Of a DNA stretch of 64,000 bases, positions 50,311 to 61,242 are shown piece by piece. Position 1 is the first letter of the stretch. Each line of letters starts with the position of its first letter. The position numbers and the translations under genes were made by a program. This DNA comes from Spirabiliibacterium mucosae. GTDB taxonomy: Bacteria > Pseudomonadota > Gammaproteobacteria > Enterobacterales > Pasteurellaceae. The stretch covers positions 1-64,000 of the forward strand of contig NZ_JABTBO010000003.1 in the NCBI RefSeq assembly GCF_014884965.1, written 5' to 3'. Under the pieces are notes generated by a model, which worked only from the letters and a program-made list of their open reading frames with translations, ran no database searches and was not told the origin of the DNA.

Positions 50311-51264
50311 CTATTCTTGCACGCCAACACGGCTTTTGGCGCGCAGCAAAACTAAAAGTGCGGTCAAATCACAAAAATTCACCTTCACGGCGGCCTCGCG
50401 CTGCACCTTCGGCTTGGCGTGATAGGCCACGCCAAGGCCGGCTTGCGCCATCATCGCCAAATCATTGGCACCATCACCAATGGCGATAACTTGCCCTTTA
50501 ACAAGGCCAAGCTGGTCGCGCAGCGCGTTTAAGGTATTGGCTTTCACTTGCGCGTCGACAATCTCGCCTTTGACCTGGCCTGTGAGTGTGCCGTCGATGA
50601 TCTCAAATTGGTTTGACACCGCGGCAATCAAGCCGAGCTTTTCTTTTAAATAATCGGCAAAATAGGTAAACCCGCCTGAAGCAATCGCCGCCTGCCAGCC
50701 GTGGGCGTGCAGCTCGGTAATCAGGTGCTCAAGCCCTGGCATCAAAGGCAATGTTGACCGCACTTGGGCTAAAATCGCCTCACTGGCGCCTTTGAGCGTG
50801 CCCACGCGCTTGCGCAAACTTTGGGCAAAATCGAGCTCACCGCGCATCGCGCTTTCGGTGATTTTCGCCACCTCGTCGCCGGTGCCAGCAAGCTTGGCGA
50901 TTTCATCAATGCATTCAATTTCAATCGCGGTGGAGTCCATGTCCATCACCAACAGCCCAGGCTGGCTGAAGTCTGGCACATCGCTCAAAGCGGCCATATC
51001 CAGTGAAAGTGCGGTCAGCTTGTCATCAAGATTGGCAAACTCGCCTTGCACAATGGCGCCATCAACGCCCTGCTCGCTAAACACATCCACCAGCGCCACC
51101 GCACTTTGCGTGTTGCTAAAAAGTGCGGTCAAGGCGTCAAAGGTCAAGCCCGTGGCATACACCACCGAGCGCGGCGCGCTTGAGCGCGGCAGGCCGTGGG
51201 CGTTGAGCGCAAGCGGCTTGTCAAAAGTGCGGTGGCTTTGGCTGAGGGAATTGACGTTAGGCAT
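50311..51264 (-). CDS. serB: phosphoserine phosphatase
   Basis: Final step of serine synthesis. Start ATG at 51264 with GGAGCGAA. 317 residues; the HAD nucleophile motif is LLVMDMDSTAIEIECIDEIA, and GDGANDLAMMAQAG is motif IV. Inverted uptake signals at 51099-51130 lie within the coding region. Divergent from ytjB, the usual smp-serB pairing. Confidence 0.95.
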   Translation of the reverse strand: MPNVNSLSQSHRTFDKPLALNAHGLPRSSAPRSVVYATGLTFDALTALFSNTQSAVALVDVFSEQGVDGAIVQGEFANLDDKLTALSLDMAALSDVPDFSQPGLLVMDMDSTAIEIECIDEIAKLAGTGDEVAKITESAMRGELDFAQSLRKRVGTLKGASEAILAQVRSTLPLMPGLEHLITELHAHGWQAAIASGGFTYFADYLKEKLGLIAAVSNQFEIIDGTLTGQVKGEIVDAQVKANTLNALRDQLGLVKGQVIAIGDGANDLAMMAQAGLGVAYHAKPKVQREAAVKVNFCDLTALLVLLRAKSRVGVQE

Positions 51265-51367
51265 TTTTCGCTCCACAATACGCGTTGACTGGCAAATTCA
51301 ACTTAGATTACCTGATTCAATTTCGTGTTACAATCCCAAAATCAACACGAGCAGCAAAAGAGGCGCT

Positions 51368-52021
51368 ATGTTAACCCTAAATCGAACCAAAATGAGCAAA
51401 GTGGCGCTGTTTATCAGCATCATGGCGCTGTGCGCGCTGATTTTGTCGATGGTGTTTTTAGGCCTCAAGCAGTTCAAGCTCGGCTCGCAACTCTCGGGCA
51501 ACACGCAAGTCTCCCACCTCTCTCACGCACTGGTGCGCCAACAGGCCAATTTGCTCTCCGTGCTGCTGGCCAACACCGCCAGCCAAGCCACGCTCAACGC
51601 CAGCCTGGCGGAGTTTTGCCAGCAAGATTTTGCCCTTGATGCCACGCTTTATGCCCACAATGGCGCAATTCTTGCCAGCGCCGGCGCCACGCCTTTTGAC
51701 GGCGCGCGGCTGAAAGCAGAAGACCCAAACCAGCAGCAAATTGTTGAGCCCATCACCAACAGCAGTGGCATTCAGGGCTATTTACGCGTGAGTTTTGACA
51801 CGCAATATTCGCAAACACCGTCGGCCAAGCTCAATAATTTGTTCCATCAGCTTTATGCCCAGCTGATCATTGTGTTTTTATGCGGCGCAATTTTTGCCAG
51901 CAGCTTGCACTTTTGGCATAAAAAAGTCCACATCATCACGCACCGCCGCCCTCGCGCGCGCACCACGCCACTAAAAAGTGCGGCGCAGCGTTTTCACGCT
52001 AATCGTCGGCGTAAAAAATAG
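51368..52021 (+). CDS. ytjB: membrane protein YtjB (SMP family)
   Basis: 217-residue inner-membrane protein. Hydrophobic helix near 12-31 and a second near 158-178, with a periplasmic domain between and a basic, Arg-rich tail ending RRRKK. Divergent neighbour of serB in many gammaproteobacteria. Role unknown. ATG at 51368; a much longer overlapping frame upstream crosses serB and is spurious. Confidence 0.82.
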   Translation: MLTLNRTKMSKVALFISIMALCALILSMVFLGLKQFKLGSQLSGNTQVSHLSHALVRQQANLLSVLLANTASQATLNASLAEFCQQDFALDATLYAHNGAILASAGATPFDGARLKAEDPNQQQIVEPITNSSGIQGYLRVSFDTQYSQTPSAKLNNLFHQLYAQLIIVFLCGAIFASSLHFWHKKVHIITHRRPRARTTPLKSAAQRFHANRRRKK

Positions 52022-52054
52022 CCGTTTTTGCTTTATCCCCCAATTCGTTTTATA

Positions 52055-52078
52055 ATAAATCGTTATGTTATGATTTAT
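52055..52078 (+). promoter_or_regulatory. AT-rich inverted repeat before the membrane protein-TonB receptor pair
   Basis: ATAAATC, ten bases, GATTTAT: perfect 7-bp arms, 20 bases before the next start. Not a good Fur box, and the regulator is unknown. Confidence 0.35.
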
Positions 52079-52098
52079 ATAACGTGTTGGAGTGGCGG

Positions 52099-52605
52099 AT
52101 GAAATTTGAGGTGGTGTATAAATTTGCCCTGCTGTGCGCGCTGGTACTTGGCTTGCTGGGCATTGTGGGCAGTGGTGTGGCGCTTTATCTCCGCTGGCAG
52201 CCGTGGCTTATCGGCGTGCATTTGGCTTTTGCCGTGCTGCTACTGGCAAGCTTGTTGCTGCACATTCACAGCCGCAAAAGCAAGGCGTTGAAAATCACCA
52301 CGCAATTTCGCGATCTGGTGCTCAAAAGCCGCTACCCGAGCTTTTGCAATCTTGAGCGTTTGATCGCCAGCTGTGAGCCCATCACGCCCATTGCACTCGC
52401 CGAGCAGCTCGATTTAGCGTTTGCCCAATTGGAAAGCGCTTTAAGCGAGGCCAATATCACCTTACGCGCAGCTGACAAAAGCCTGCGTGACAACTTCCCA
52501 GCCAACGATGAGAAGATTTTCTCCGTTGTCTCCATTGCACTTTATCTCTGTTTTTCTGTTAACCGAAAAGGAAACGCGTATGAAAAAGACCCTGTTGTGC
52601 GCTAG
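52099..52605 (+). CDS. hypothetical membrane protein coupled to a TonB receptor
   Basis: 168 residues, unrecognised. ATG at 52099 after GGAGTGGCGG. Two hydrophobic helices (about 8-29 and 36-53), then a soluble part (KITTQFRDLVLKSRYPSF...). It ends 26 bases inside the TonB receptor gene, so the two are coupled and may share a role in uptake. The last 25 residues look low-quality and may come from a shifted frame. Confidence 0.55.
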   Translation: MKFEVVYKFALLCALVLGLLGIVGSGVALYLRWQPWLIGVHLAFAVLLLASLLLHIHSRKSKALKITTQFRDLVLKSRYPSFCNLERLIASCEPITPIALAEQLDLAFAQLESALSEANITLRAADKSLRDNFPANDEKIFSVVSIALYLCFSVNRKGNAYEKDPVVR

Positions 52606-54582
52606 CATCAGCCTAGCTTGCCTGCCGGCGGCCGCTCAAGTGTTTGAGCTCGGCCAAATTGAAGTGGTTGGCGAAAAAACCACCGATTTAAGCACCGTGC
52701 GTGTTGATCAAAACGACCTGCAACGCAACAACGTGACCAACGTGGCCGAAGTGGCGAAAATGCTCTCAGGCGTCAGCCTTGAGCGCAAAGGCGCGCGCAA
52801 TGAGCAAAACCTGCTGGTGCGCGGCTTTGACGCCCGCCGTGTGCCGGTGTTTATCGACGGCATCCCTGTATACGTGCCGTATGACGGCAACATGGACATC
52901 GGCCGCTTCACCACCTTTGATCTCGCCCAAATTGATATTTCCAAAGGCGCCAGCTCCGTGCTTTATGGCCCGAACACTTTAGGTGGCGCGGTCAACTTGG
53001 TGTCGCAAAAACCAACGCGCGAATTGCAAGGCTCGGTGGGTTATCGCTTTGCCCACGGCCGCAGCGGTGGCACCGGCGTGAACCAGCCGTATTTCAACCT
53101 CGGCAGCAAACAAGAGAAATTCTATGCTTTGCTCAGCGGTTCGTTTTCTGAAAACAAGGCTTGCAGCTCTCCAAAGGCTATCGCCAAACACAACCGAACG
53201 GTGACGACGGCGGACGTGCGGAAAACTCCGTGCAACGGGATAAAAAACTCAGCCTGAAATTGGCCTACACCCCAAATGCCAGCGATGAATACGCGCTTGT
53301 GCTCTCGACCCAAAAAGGCTTGAAACAACAGCCGTTCTACTCTGGCAAAAATAAAGATATGGAACGCTACTGGCGCTGGCCGCAATGGAACAAAGACAGT
53401 GTCTACTTCCTCTCCCACACCCAATTTGAGCAGCATCAAATGTATCTCAACACCAAGGCGTTTTTCGACACCTTTGACAACAAAATGTCAAGCTATGATG
53501 ATGCCACTTTCACCACCCAAACACCGAAGATGAAAAACGGCGACAGCTACTACCGTGACTACTCTTACGGGGCTGGCTTTGAGCTTGGCGGCAACCTCAA
53601 TGCCGACAATGCGCTGAAATTCTCCGCCTTGTTGAAACAAGACGTTCACCGCGAGCACAACGACAGCGATCCCGTTGCTAAAGACAAAGACCGCACTTAC
53701 AGTTTTGGGCTAGAAAACACCTATCGCTATATGCCAAACACCAAAATCATTGCGGGCATCAGCTTTGACCGCCGTGAAGCGCAACGGGCGGAAAACTTCC
53801 AAAAATGTGACGGCCACGGCAAACAGCCTGTGATTTGCCCGTTTGAAGTGGGGGATAAAAACGCCTTTAACTACCAATTAAAACTGGTGCACAACTTTGA
53901 CGAGCACGACGAGTTTGCCTTAGGCTTTGCCAAGAAAACTCGCTTTGCCACGATGAAAGATCGCTACTCTCGTCGCTTTGGCCGCTTTGAGCCAAACCCA
54001 TTCTTATCGCCAGAAACGGCCTATCACTATGAAATGAGCTATATGCGCACCTTCGGTGATTGGCTGAAACTCGACGGCGCGCTGTTCCACTCACGCGTGA
54101 AAGATGCGATTGAATCTGTTCCTGTCGACAAAAAAGTGAGCCAAAACCAAAATCACGGTGAAGAAACCTTCAGCGGCGTGGAAGTGGCAGCCACTGTGTT
54201 TGCCAGCGACAACCTGACACTCGGTGCCAACTACACCTACACCCGCGCGAAAAACAAAACCGACCGTGACTTCATCATTCGCGACATTCCAAAACACAAA
54301 GTGTTTGCGTATGTGGATTGGCGCTTTGTGCCGGCCGCCTCGCTTTACATCAGCCAAGAAGCTGAACACGGCCGCTACAGCACCGACGGCTTTGGCAAGA
54401 AAGCACAATTGGTTAAATTGCCAGGCTTTGGGGTGACCAACGCCAAGCTGACCTACAACGTGACACCGCAATTGAGCGTGGACGCCGGCGTGAGCAATCT
54501 GTTTGATAAAAACTATTACTACGCCGCCGGCTACCCTGAAGAGGGCCGCCTCTACTTCTCAAACGTTCGTTATAGCTTCTAA
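52580..54582 (+). pseudogene. TonB-dependent receptor, frameshifted as read
   Basis: Outer-membrane receptor of 667 residues once restored. Signal peptide MKKTLLCASISLACLPAAA, TonB box IEVVGEK, plug (LLVRGFDARRVPVFIDGIPV, IDISKGASSVLYGPNTLGGA), barrel, and C-terminal SNVRYSF. The break is at 53156-53158: AAG read as AAAG restores SENKGLQLSKGYRQTQPNG. Related to iron or other metal-chelate receptors; ligand unclear. No ABC import genes beside it. Confidence 0.85.
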
Positions 54583-54591
54583 AACACAAAG

Positions 54592-54614
54592 TGCGGTTTG
54601 ACCGCACTTTTGCT
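54592..54614 (+). terminator. paired uptake-signal terminator after the TonB receptor
   Basis: AAAGTGCGGT, two bases, ACCGCACTTT, then GCTTTTT. Confidence 0.75.
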
Positions 54615-54623
54615 TTTTAGGCA

Positions 54624-54656
54624 TAAAAAAACCGCACTTTAAAAGTGCGGTTTTTG
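54624..54656 (-). terminator. rpsT terminator, paired uptake signals
   Basis: AAAAAAACCGCACTTT directly facing AAAGTGCGGTTTTT: long perfect stem. On the minus strand it follows the rpsT stop within 15 bases. Confidence 0.85.
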
Positions 54657-54668
54657 CGTTAGGAAAAA

Positions 54669-54935
54669 TTAAGCGGCTAATTTTTTGATTTGAGCGCTTA
54701 ATTTTGATTTGTGGTTTGCAGCTTTGTTTTTGTGGATTAAGCCTTTAGATGCCATTCTGTCCACAACTTTTTGCATTTCAAGATAAGCGGCTTGCGCAGC
54801 TTCTTTTTCGCCCGCTTCTACTGCAGCGTAAACTTTTTTGATATAAGTGCGCATCATAGAGCGATGGCTTGCATTGTGTTGACGGCGTTTTTCAGATTGA
54901 ATCGCACGTTTTTTAGCTGACTTGATATTAGCCAA
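54669..54935 (-). CDS. rpsT: 30S ribosomal protein S20
   Basis: 88 residues. The start is read as TTG at 54935 ([19 protein letters not shown]), the unusual initiator also used by E. coli rpsT, where S20 controls its own translation. GGGAG lies upstream. Another TTG two codons earlier is less likely. Confidence 0.95.
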   Translation of the reverse strand: MANIKSAKKRAIQSEKRRQHNASHRSMMRTYIKKVYAAVEAGEKEAAQAAYLEMQKVVDRMASKGLIHKNKAANHKSKLSAQIKKLAA

Positions 54936-54991
54936 GGTCAAACTCCCAAGAATTTCTGTAATAAAAATTAAGACATAAAATAAGGTCGTAA

Positions 54992-55020
54992 ACTATGCCT
55001 TTTTTTTATGCGCTTGTCAA
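54992..55020 (-). promoter_or_regulatory. rpsT promoter
   Basis: On the minus strand TTGACA, 17 bases, CATAGT: perfect -35, 4 of 6 in the -10, about 55 bases before the TTG start. Confidence 0.65.
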
Positions 55021-55185
55021 TGAATTTATTCAAATTGGCGTGGGCCAATGTTGGTTCGGTGAGACACAACCGAAAATCACCTTCAAAACCTGGCCATGCG
55101 TGTGCGGTTACCATTTTGACGATGTGGGTGGTATTTTAACAGTTTTTTGCGCGAGAATATAGCGAAAAGCGAAATTTTCTATACA

Positions 55186-56790
55186 ATGAGCCTATTGACA
55201 CTTAATGAGCATGTTGTTTTGAGCAAAGGACTTTTAAAATCAGGCATGGTGGTCAGCGTCATGACCCTGCTCTCGCGGGTGCTGGGGCTGGTGCGTGATG
55301 TGGTGATCGCCAACATTATCGGCGCGGGCGCCACGGCGGATGTTTTCTTGTTTGCCAACCGAATCCCGAACTTTTTGCGCCGCTTGTTTGCTGAAGGCGC
55401 GTTTTCTCAGGCATTTATCCCCGTGCTGGCGGAATACCGCAAAGAGGGTGATTTAACCCAAACGCAAGAATTTATCGCCAAAGTCAACGGCACCCTCGGC
55501 GGGCTGGTGGCGGTGGTCACGGCGGTGGCCATGATTGGCTCGCCCGTGGTGGCGGCGATTTTCGGCACCGGCTGGTTTTTAGATTGGGTCAACGGCGGCG
55601 CGGATGGCGAAAAATATGTGCAAGCCTCGTTTTTGCTGCGCATCACCTTCCCGTATTTGTGGTTCATCACCTTGGTGGCGCTCTCGGGCGCGATTTTAAA
55701 CACCATCGGCAAATTTGGCGTGATGGCCTTTTCACCCGTGCTGCTCAATATCGCGATGATCGCCAGTGCGCTTTTTCTCGCACCGCACTTTGACAGCCCC
55801 GACACGGCGCTGGCGATCGGGATCTTTTTAGGCGGCTTGCTGCAGTTTTTATTCCAAATCCCGTTTTTAAAGCAGGCCAATTTGCTCGTCAAACCAAAAT
55901 GGGCGTGGAATGACCCCGGCGTGAAAAAAATCCGCACGCTGATGATCCCCGCGCTTTTTGGTGTATCGGTCAGCCAAATCAACTTGCTGCTCGATACCTT
56001 CATCGCTAGCTTCTTGATGACAGGTTCCATCAGCTGGCTGTATTACTCCGACCGTTTGCTTGAGTTCCCACTCGGGCTGTTTGGCATTGCCATCTCAACG
56101 GTGATTTTGCCCACGCTCTCGCGCCACCACGTTAACCGTGCCGACAACAGCGCACGCGCCGCGCAAGATTTTCGCGCCACCATGGATTGGGGCGTGCGCA
56201 TGATTTTGCTGCTCGGGGTGCCGGCGATGGTCGGCATTGCCGTGCTTGCACAACCCATGCTGATGGTGCTGTTTATGCGCGGTGAATTTGCCCTAAGCGA
56301 CGTGCAAGCAGCGTCTTATTCACTCTGGGCCTTCAACGCGGGGCTGTTGAGCTTTATGCTGATCAAAATCCTCGCCAATGGCTACTACGCACGGCAAGAC
56401 ACCAAAACCCCCGTGCGTTATGGGATCATCGCGATGGTCAGCAATATGGGCTTTAATTTGCTGGCGATTCCGTTCAGTTATGTGGGGCTGGCGATCGCCT
56501 CGGCGATGTCGGCCACGCTCAACGCCACACTGCTCTACCGCGGGCTGCATCAAGCCGATGTGTATCGCTTTTCACGCCAAAGTGCGGTGTTCTTGCTGAA
56601 AATCACCCTTGCGGCGCTGACCATGGGCGCCACGCTCTATTACTTCAGCCCCTCGCTGGCGCAGTGGTCGGCGATGAGCTTTTTCACCCGCGTGCATTGG
56701 CTGGCGTGGCTGATTGTGGTGGCGGTGCTGACCTATTTTGTGATGCTGGCAGTGTTGCAAATCAAGCGGCGTGATCTCAGCGGCGGCTAG
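55186..56790 (+). CDS. murJ: lipid II flippase MurJ
   Basis: Fourteen-helix inner-membrane protein that flips the peptidoglycan precursor. 534 residues from ATG 55186; a TTG at 55219 (MSKGLLKSG) gives a start nearer the family norm, so the start is uncertain. Motifs: TLLSRVLGLVRDVVIANIIGAGATAD, RIPNFLRRLFAEGAFSQAFIP, and KILANGYYARQDTKTPV, including the Asp/Arg path residues. Confidence 0.93.
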   Translation: MSLLTLNEHVVLSKGLLKSGMVVSVMTLLSRVLGLVRDVVIANIIGAGATADVFLFANRIPNFLRRLFAEGAFSQAFIPVLAEYRKEGDLTQTQEFIAKVNGTLGGLVAVVTAVAMIGSPVVAAIFGTGWFLDWVNGGADGEKYVQASFLLRITFPYLWFITLVALSGAILNTIGKFGVMAFSPVLLNIAMIASALFLAPHFDSPDTALAIGIFLGGLLQFLFQIPFLKQANLLVKPKWAWNDPGVKKIRTLMIPALFGVSVSQINLLLDTFIASFLMTGSISWLYYSDRLLEFPLGLFGIAISTVILPTLSRHHVNRADNSARAAQDFRATMDWGVRMILLLGVPAMVGIAVLAQPMLMVLFMRGEFALSDVQAASYSLWAFNAGLLSFMLIKILANGYYARQDTKTPVRYGIIAMVSNMGFNLLAIPFSYVGLAIASAMSATLNATLLYRGLHQADVYRFSRQSAVFLLKITLAALTMGATLYYFSPSLAQWSAMSFFTRVHWLAWLIVVAVLTYFVMLAVLQIKRRDLSGG

Positions 56791-56804
56791 CGGCGAAGTT
56801 TGCG

Positions 56805-56833
56805 TTCACCGCCTGGCAAGAATGGGTTATAAT
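56805..56833 (+). promoter_or_regulatory. promoter of ribF
   Basis: TTCACC, 17 bases, TATAAT, ending 29 bases before the ribF ATG. The -10 is perfect. Confidence 0.6.
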
Positions 56834-56862
56834 GGCGCTATTTGTAACTCATTAGGCGTTCC

Positions 56863-57843
56863 ATGCAACTGATTCGTGGCTTATACAACCTACCGCACTT
56901 TTCACACGGCTGCGTGCTGACGATTGGCAACTTTGACGGCTGCCATCGCGGCCATCAAGCCATTTTGGCACAACTGTGTGCCAGCGCCCGCGCACGCTCA
57001 CTGCCGGCGGTGGTGTTGTTATTTGAGCCGCAACCGAATGAATTTTTCGCCCCCCTTGAGCGCACGCCCGCACGACTCATGCGGCTGCGGGACAAAGTGC
57101 GGTTTTTGCAAACCACGGCGGTGGACTACCTCTTGTGCCTGCGCTTTGACCGCACTTTTGCCGCCCTCACACCCGATCAATTTATCCGCGAGATTTTGAT
57201 CGACAGGCTTAATGTTAAGCAGCTTATCATCGGCGATGATTTCCGCTTTGGCGCCCAGCGCGCGGGGGATTTTGCCACACTGGCGCAAGCAGGCCTTGAC
57301 TATGGCTTTGCGGTGCAAGACAACGAGAGCTTTTTGCAAGGCTGCGCGCGCATCAGCTCCACCCGCATCCGCCAAGCCCTTGCTGAAGATGACCTCACAC
57401 TCGCCGCGCAAATGCTTGGGCGGCCTTATGCCATGCACGGGCGCGTGGTGCACGGCAAAAAGCTCGGGCGCACTATTGGCTTCCCGACCGCGAATGTATT
57501 TTTAAACCGCAAAGTCATCCCGATTCAAGGGGTCTATGCCGTTGAGGTGGCCACCCGCCAAGGGCGCTATTTTGGTGTGGCGAATGTGGGCAACCGCCCC
57601 ACCGTTGATGGCCTCTCGCGCCCGCTCTTGGAGGTGCATTTATTTGATTTTTCAGGCGAACTTTACGGCCAAAGCATTGAGGTGATTTTTCATCACAAAT
57701 TGCGCGATGAAGTCAAATTCGCCTCCCTCGAGCAACTCAAACAACAAATTTGGCAAGACGCCGAAAACGCCAGGGCGTTTTTTCATAAAAAAGGCGCCAA
57801 AGTGCGGTCAGATGTTTGCATAACGCCTAAAAAAACGCTATAA
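56863..57843 (+). CDS. ribF: bifunctional riboflavin kinase/FAD synthetase
   Basis: Makes FMN then FAD. 326 residues. N-terminal adenylyltransferase motif TIGNFDGCHRGHQAILAQL (about 20-38) and the C-terminal kinase motif GRTIGFPTANVFLN. First gene of the ribF-ileS-lspA-ispH group, all on the plus strand. Confidence 0.95.
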   Translation: MQLIRGLYNLPHFSHGCVLTIGNFDGCHRGHQAILAQLCASARARSLPAVVLLFEPQPNEFFAPLERTPARLMRLRDKVRFLQTTAVDYLLCLRFDRTFAALTPDQFIREILIDRLNVKQLIIGDDFRFGAQRAGDFATLAQAGLDYGFAVQDNESFLQGCARISSTRIRQALAEDDLTLAAQMLGRPYAMHGRVVHGKKLGRTIGFPTANVFLNRKVIPIQGVYAVEVATRQGRYFGVANVGNRPTVDGLSRPLLEVHLFDFSGELYGQSIEVIFHHKLRDEVKFASLEQLKQQIWQDAENARAFFHKKGAKVRSDVCITPKKTL

Positions 57844-57893
57844 CTAGCCGATTATCTTTTATTCTTTTAATTTTGTTTTAAGTGGACAACAAC

Positions 57894-60698
57894 ATGACAA
57901 CGGACTACAAAAACACGCTCAATTTGCCGCATACTGACTTCCCGATGCGCGGCGATTTGGCCAAACGTGAGCCGAAGATGCTCCAAAACTGGTATGATAA
58001 AAATCTCTATCAAAAAATCCGCGCCAGCCGCAAAGGCAAAAAAAGCTTTATCCTGCACGACGGCCCGCCGTATGCCAACGGCACCATCCACATTGGCCAC
58101 GCTGTAAACAAAATTTTAAAAGATATCATTATTAAATCCAAAACCGCACTCGGCTATGACAGCCCCTACGTGCCAGGCTGGGACTGCCACGGCTTGCCAA
58201 TTGAGCTGAAAGTGGAAGGCTTGGTTGGCAAGCCGGGTGACAAAGTCAGCGCGGCGGAATTCCGCCAAGCGTGTCGCCAATACGCCAAAGAGCAAGTAGA
58301 AGGCCAAAAGAAAGACTTCATCCGCCTAGGCGTGCTCGGCGATTGGGAGCACCCGTATCTGACCATGAACTTTGACACCGAGGCAAACATTATCCGCACC
58401 TTAGGCAAAGCGGTGGCCAACGGGCATTTATACAAAGGCTCCAAACCCGTGCATTGGTGTTTGGACTGCGGCTCTGCGCTGGCGGAAGCCGAGGTGGAAT
58501 ATTACGACAAAAAATCCCCATCTATTTATGTTGCCTTCAACGCGGTGGACAAAAGTGCGGTGTTAAGCAAATTCAATGCGCAAGCCGATGGCAATGTGCA
58601 AGCCGTGATCTGGACCACCACACCGTGGACAATCCCGTCTAACCGCGCGATTGCCGTTCACCCCGAATTGGATTATCAATTAATTGAAAGTGCGGGTCGC
58701 TACTTTATTCTCACCACCAATTTGGTGGACAGCGTGATGAAGGCGATCAACGCCGCTGATTACCAAGTACTCGGCACCGTCAAAGGCCGTGATTTAGAAC
58801 TGCTAGAATTTCAACACCCGTTTTATGACTACACCGTGCCGGTGATTTTGGGCGAGCACGTGGGCGATGACGCCGGTACTGGCTTGGTTCACACCGCGCC
58901 AGACCACGGTCAAGACGACTTTGTGGTGGCCAAACGCTACGATTTACCAATGTCGGGCTTAATCGGCAACGACGGCAAATTCAACGCCAAAGCCGAGTTT
59001 TTCGCCGGCCTCGATGTGTTTGCCGCCAATCCTAAAGTGGTGGAAAAACTCGACGAAGTGGGCGCGTTGCTGAAAGTGGAAAACATCAGCCACAGCTACC
59101 CGCACTGCTGGCGCCACAAAACGCCAATTATCTTCCGCGCCACGCCGCAATGGTTCATCGGCATGGAAACCCAAGGCCTGCGCGCCAAAGCGTTGGAAGA
59201 GATCAAGGGCGTGCGCTGGATCCCAGACTGGGGGCAAGCGCGCATTGAAATGATGGTGGCCAACCGCCCAGACTGGTGTATCTCGCGCCAGCGCACTTGG
59301 GGTGTGCCGATTCCGTTGTTTATCCACAACGAAACCGAGCAGCTCCACCCGCGCACAGACGAATTTATTGAAGCCGTGGCCAAGCGCGTTGAAAAAGACG
59401 GCATTCAAGCCTGGTGGGATCTCGACGCCAAAGACTTACTCGGCGACGACAGCGCCCATTACCACAAAGTGCAAGACACCTTAGACGTGTGGTTTGACTC
59501 CGGCTCAACCTACTCCTCCGTGGTGGCCAACCGCCCAGAGTTTGCCGGCCGCCCTGCGGATATGTACCTTGAAGGCTCTGACCAACATCGCGGCTGGTTT
59601 ATGTCATCGTTGATGCTCTCTACCGCCACCGACAACAAAGCGCCTTACACCCAAGTGCTCACCCACGGCTTCACCGTGGACGGCCAAGGGCGCAAAATGT
59701 CGAAATCCATCGGCAACATCGTCACGCCACAAGAGGTGATGGACAAATTCGGCGGCGACATCCTGCGCTTGTGGGTGGCCTCCACCGATTACACCGGTGA
59801 AATGACCGTTTCTGACGAAATTTTAAAACGCGCCGCCGACAGCTACCGCCGCATTCGCAACACCATGCGCTTTTTGCTCGCCAACCTCAATGGCTTTGAC
59901 CCAGCGCGCGACAGTGTGGCCAAAGAAGAGATGATCTCCCTTGACCGCTGGGCGGTGGACTGTGCATGGCAAGCGCAAGAAGAAATCAAAAACAGCTATG
60001 ACAACTATCAGTTCCACCAGGTGGTGCAACGCTTGATGCGCTTTTTCTCGATCGAGATGGGTTCGTTTTATCTCGATATCATCAAAGACCGTCAATACAC
60101 CACCAAGGCCGACAGCCTCGCGCGCCGCAGCTGCCAAACCGCACTTTATCATATCGCGGAAGCGGCTGTGCGCTGGATTGCACCGATTCTCTCGTTCACT
60201 GCGGATGAAGTGTGGCAGCACCTGCCTGGCGAGCGTGGCGAGTTTGTCTTCACTGAAGAGTTCTACGACGGCTTATTCGCTCTCGATGACGCGCAAACCA
60301 TGAACGATGCCTACTGGCAGCAAATTTTGACCGTGCGCGCTGAAGTCAACCGCGTGCTCGAACAAGCGCGTAACGACAAAGCCATCGGCTCAGCCCTTGA
60401 GGCGGAGGTGACCGTGTACGCCAACGACGAGCTGCGCCCACTGCTTGAGCAACTCGGTGATGAGCTGCGCTTTGTGTTGATCACCTCCAAAGCGCAAGTC
60501 AAACCGCTTGTTGAGGCCGATGTTGATGAAGGTGAGCTGCGCGGTTTGGCGGTGAAAGTGACCCGCTCAAGTGCAGAAAAATGCCCACGCTGCTGGCACT
60601 ATTCCGACACCATCGGGCAAAATGCCTTACACCCGCAGCTGTGCGCACGCTGTGTTGAAAACGTGGCAGGCGAAGGCGAAACACGCCAATTTGCCTAA
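57894..60698 (+). CDS. ileS: isoleucyl-tRNA synthetase
   Basis: Charges tRNA-Ile, with an editing domain. 934 residues from ATG 57894; a GTG upstream is also in frame. HIGH motif in [24 protein letters not shown] in [16 protein letters not shown]1 editing domain in between, and C-terminal zinc cysteines CPRCWHYS...CARC. Only two or three uptake signals in 2.8 kb. Confidence 0.98.
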   Translation: MTTDYKNTLNLPHTDFPMRGDLAKREPKMLQNWYDKNLYQKIRASRKGKKSFILHDGPPYANGTIHIGHAVNKILKDIIIKSKTALGYDSPYVPGWDCHGLPIELKVEGLVGKPGDKVSAAEFRQACRQYAKEQVEGQKKDFIRLGVLGDWEHPYLTMNFDTEANIIRTLGKAVANGHLYKGSKPVHWCLDCGSALAEAEVEYYDKKSPSIYVAFNAVDKSAVLSKFNAQADGNVQAVIWTTTPWTIPSNRAIAVHPELDYQLIESAGRYFILTTNLVDSVMKAINAADYQVLGTVKGRDLELLEFQHPFYDYTVPVILGEHVGDDAGTGLVHTAPDHGQDDFVVAKRYDLPMSGLIGNDGKFNAKAEFFAGLDVFAANPKVVEKLDEVGALLKVENISHSYPHCWRHKTPIIFRATPQWFIGMETQGLRAKALEEIKGVRWIPDWGQARIEMMVANRPDWCISRQRTWGVPIPLFIHNETEQLHPRTDEFIEAVAKRVEKDGIQAWWDLDAKDLLGDDSAHYHKVQDTLDVWFDSGSTYSSVVANRPEFAGRPADMYLEGSDQHRGWFMSSLMLSTATDNKAPYTQVLTHGFTVDGQGRKMSKSIGNIVTPQEVMDKFGGDILRLWVASTDYTGEMTVSDEILKRAADSYRRIRNTMRFLLANLNGFDPARDSVAKEEMISLDRWAVDCAWQAQEEIKNSYDNYQFHQVVQRLMRFFSIEMGSFYLDIIKDRQYTTKADSLARRSCQTALYHIAEAAVRWIAPILSFTADEVWQHLPGERGEFVFTEEFYDGLFALDDAQTMNDAYWQQILTVRAEVNRVLEQARNDKAIGSALEAEVTVYANDELRPLLEQLGDELRFVLITSKAQVKPLVEADVDEGELRGLAVKVTRSSAEKCPRCWHYSDTIGQNALHPQLCARCVENVAGEGETRQFA

Positions 60699-60741
60699 TG
60701 TTGCTTAACGATAAGGGGCGCACGCCCCTTTTGGGACGCTT

Positions 60742-61242
60742 ATGACAAAAACCCAAAACGGACTTCGCTTTCTTTGGCTGAGCGCACTGATTATAGTGCT
60801 GGATCTTGGCTCAAAATTTCTCGTCACCCGCACGTTTGAGCTGCACGAAAGTGTGCAGCTGCTGCCGGTGTTTAACCTCACTTATGTGCGCAACTACGGC
60901 GCGGCGTTTAGCTTTTTATCCGACCACAGCGGCTGGCAGAAATACTTTTTCATCGCCATTGCGCTCATCATCTCAGCCATTTTGGTCTATTGGCTCGCCC
61001 GCACGCCAGCCAACCGCACTTTAGCTAATTGTGGCTATGCCAGCATTATTGGCGGTGCGCTGGGCAATATGATCGATCGCAGCTACCACGGCTTTGTGGT
61101 CGATTTTTTTGACGTGTATTGGGATATTTATCACTACCCTGTGTTCAACGTGGCGGATATTGCCGTCACCTTAGGCGCGGCAATGTTGATTTTAGATCAC
61201 TTCAAACACCCCGAGCCGAAAAGCAAACAAGGAGCTGCATGA
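60742..61242 (+). CDS. lspA: lipoprotein signal peptidase
   Basis: Inner-membrane aspartyl protease that removes lipoprotein signal peptides. 166 residues, four helices. Catalytic aspartates in [19 protein letters not shown] and [23 protein letters not shown] is family-typical. Overlaps ispH by four bases. Confidence 0.96.
   Translation: MTKTQNGLRFLWLSALIIVLDLGSKFLVTRTFELHESVQLLPVFNLTYVRNYGAAFSFLSDHSGWQKYFFIAIALIISAILVYWLARTPANRTLANCGYASIIGGALGNMIDRSYHGFVVDFFDVYWDIYHYPVFNVADIAVTLGAAMLILDHFKHPEPKSKQGAA

Noticed and set aside
50792..51367. N-terminal extension of the ytjB frame
   Set aside because: Antisense to serB; the true ytjB start is at 51368 with family-like N-terminus.
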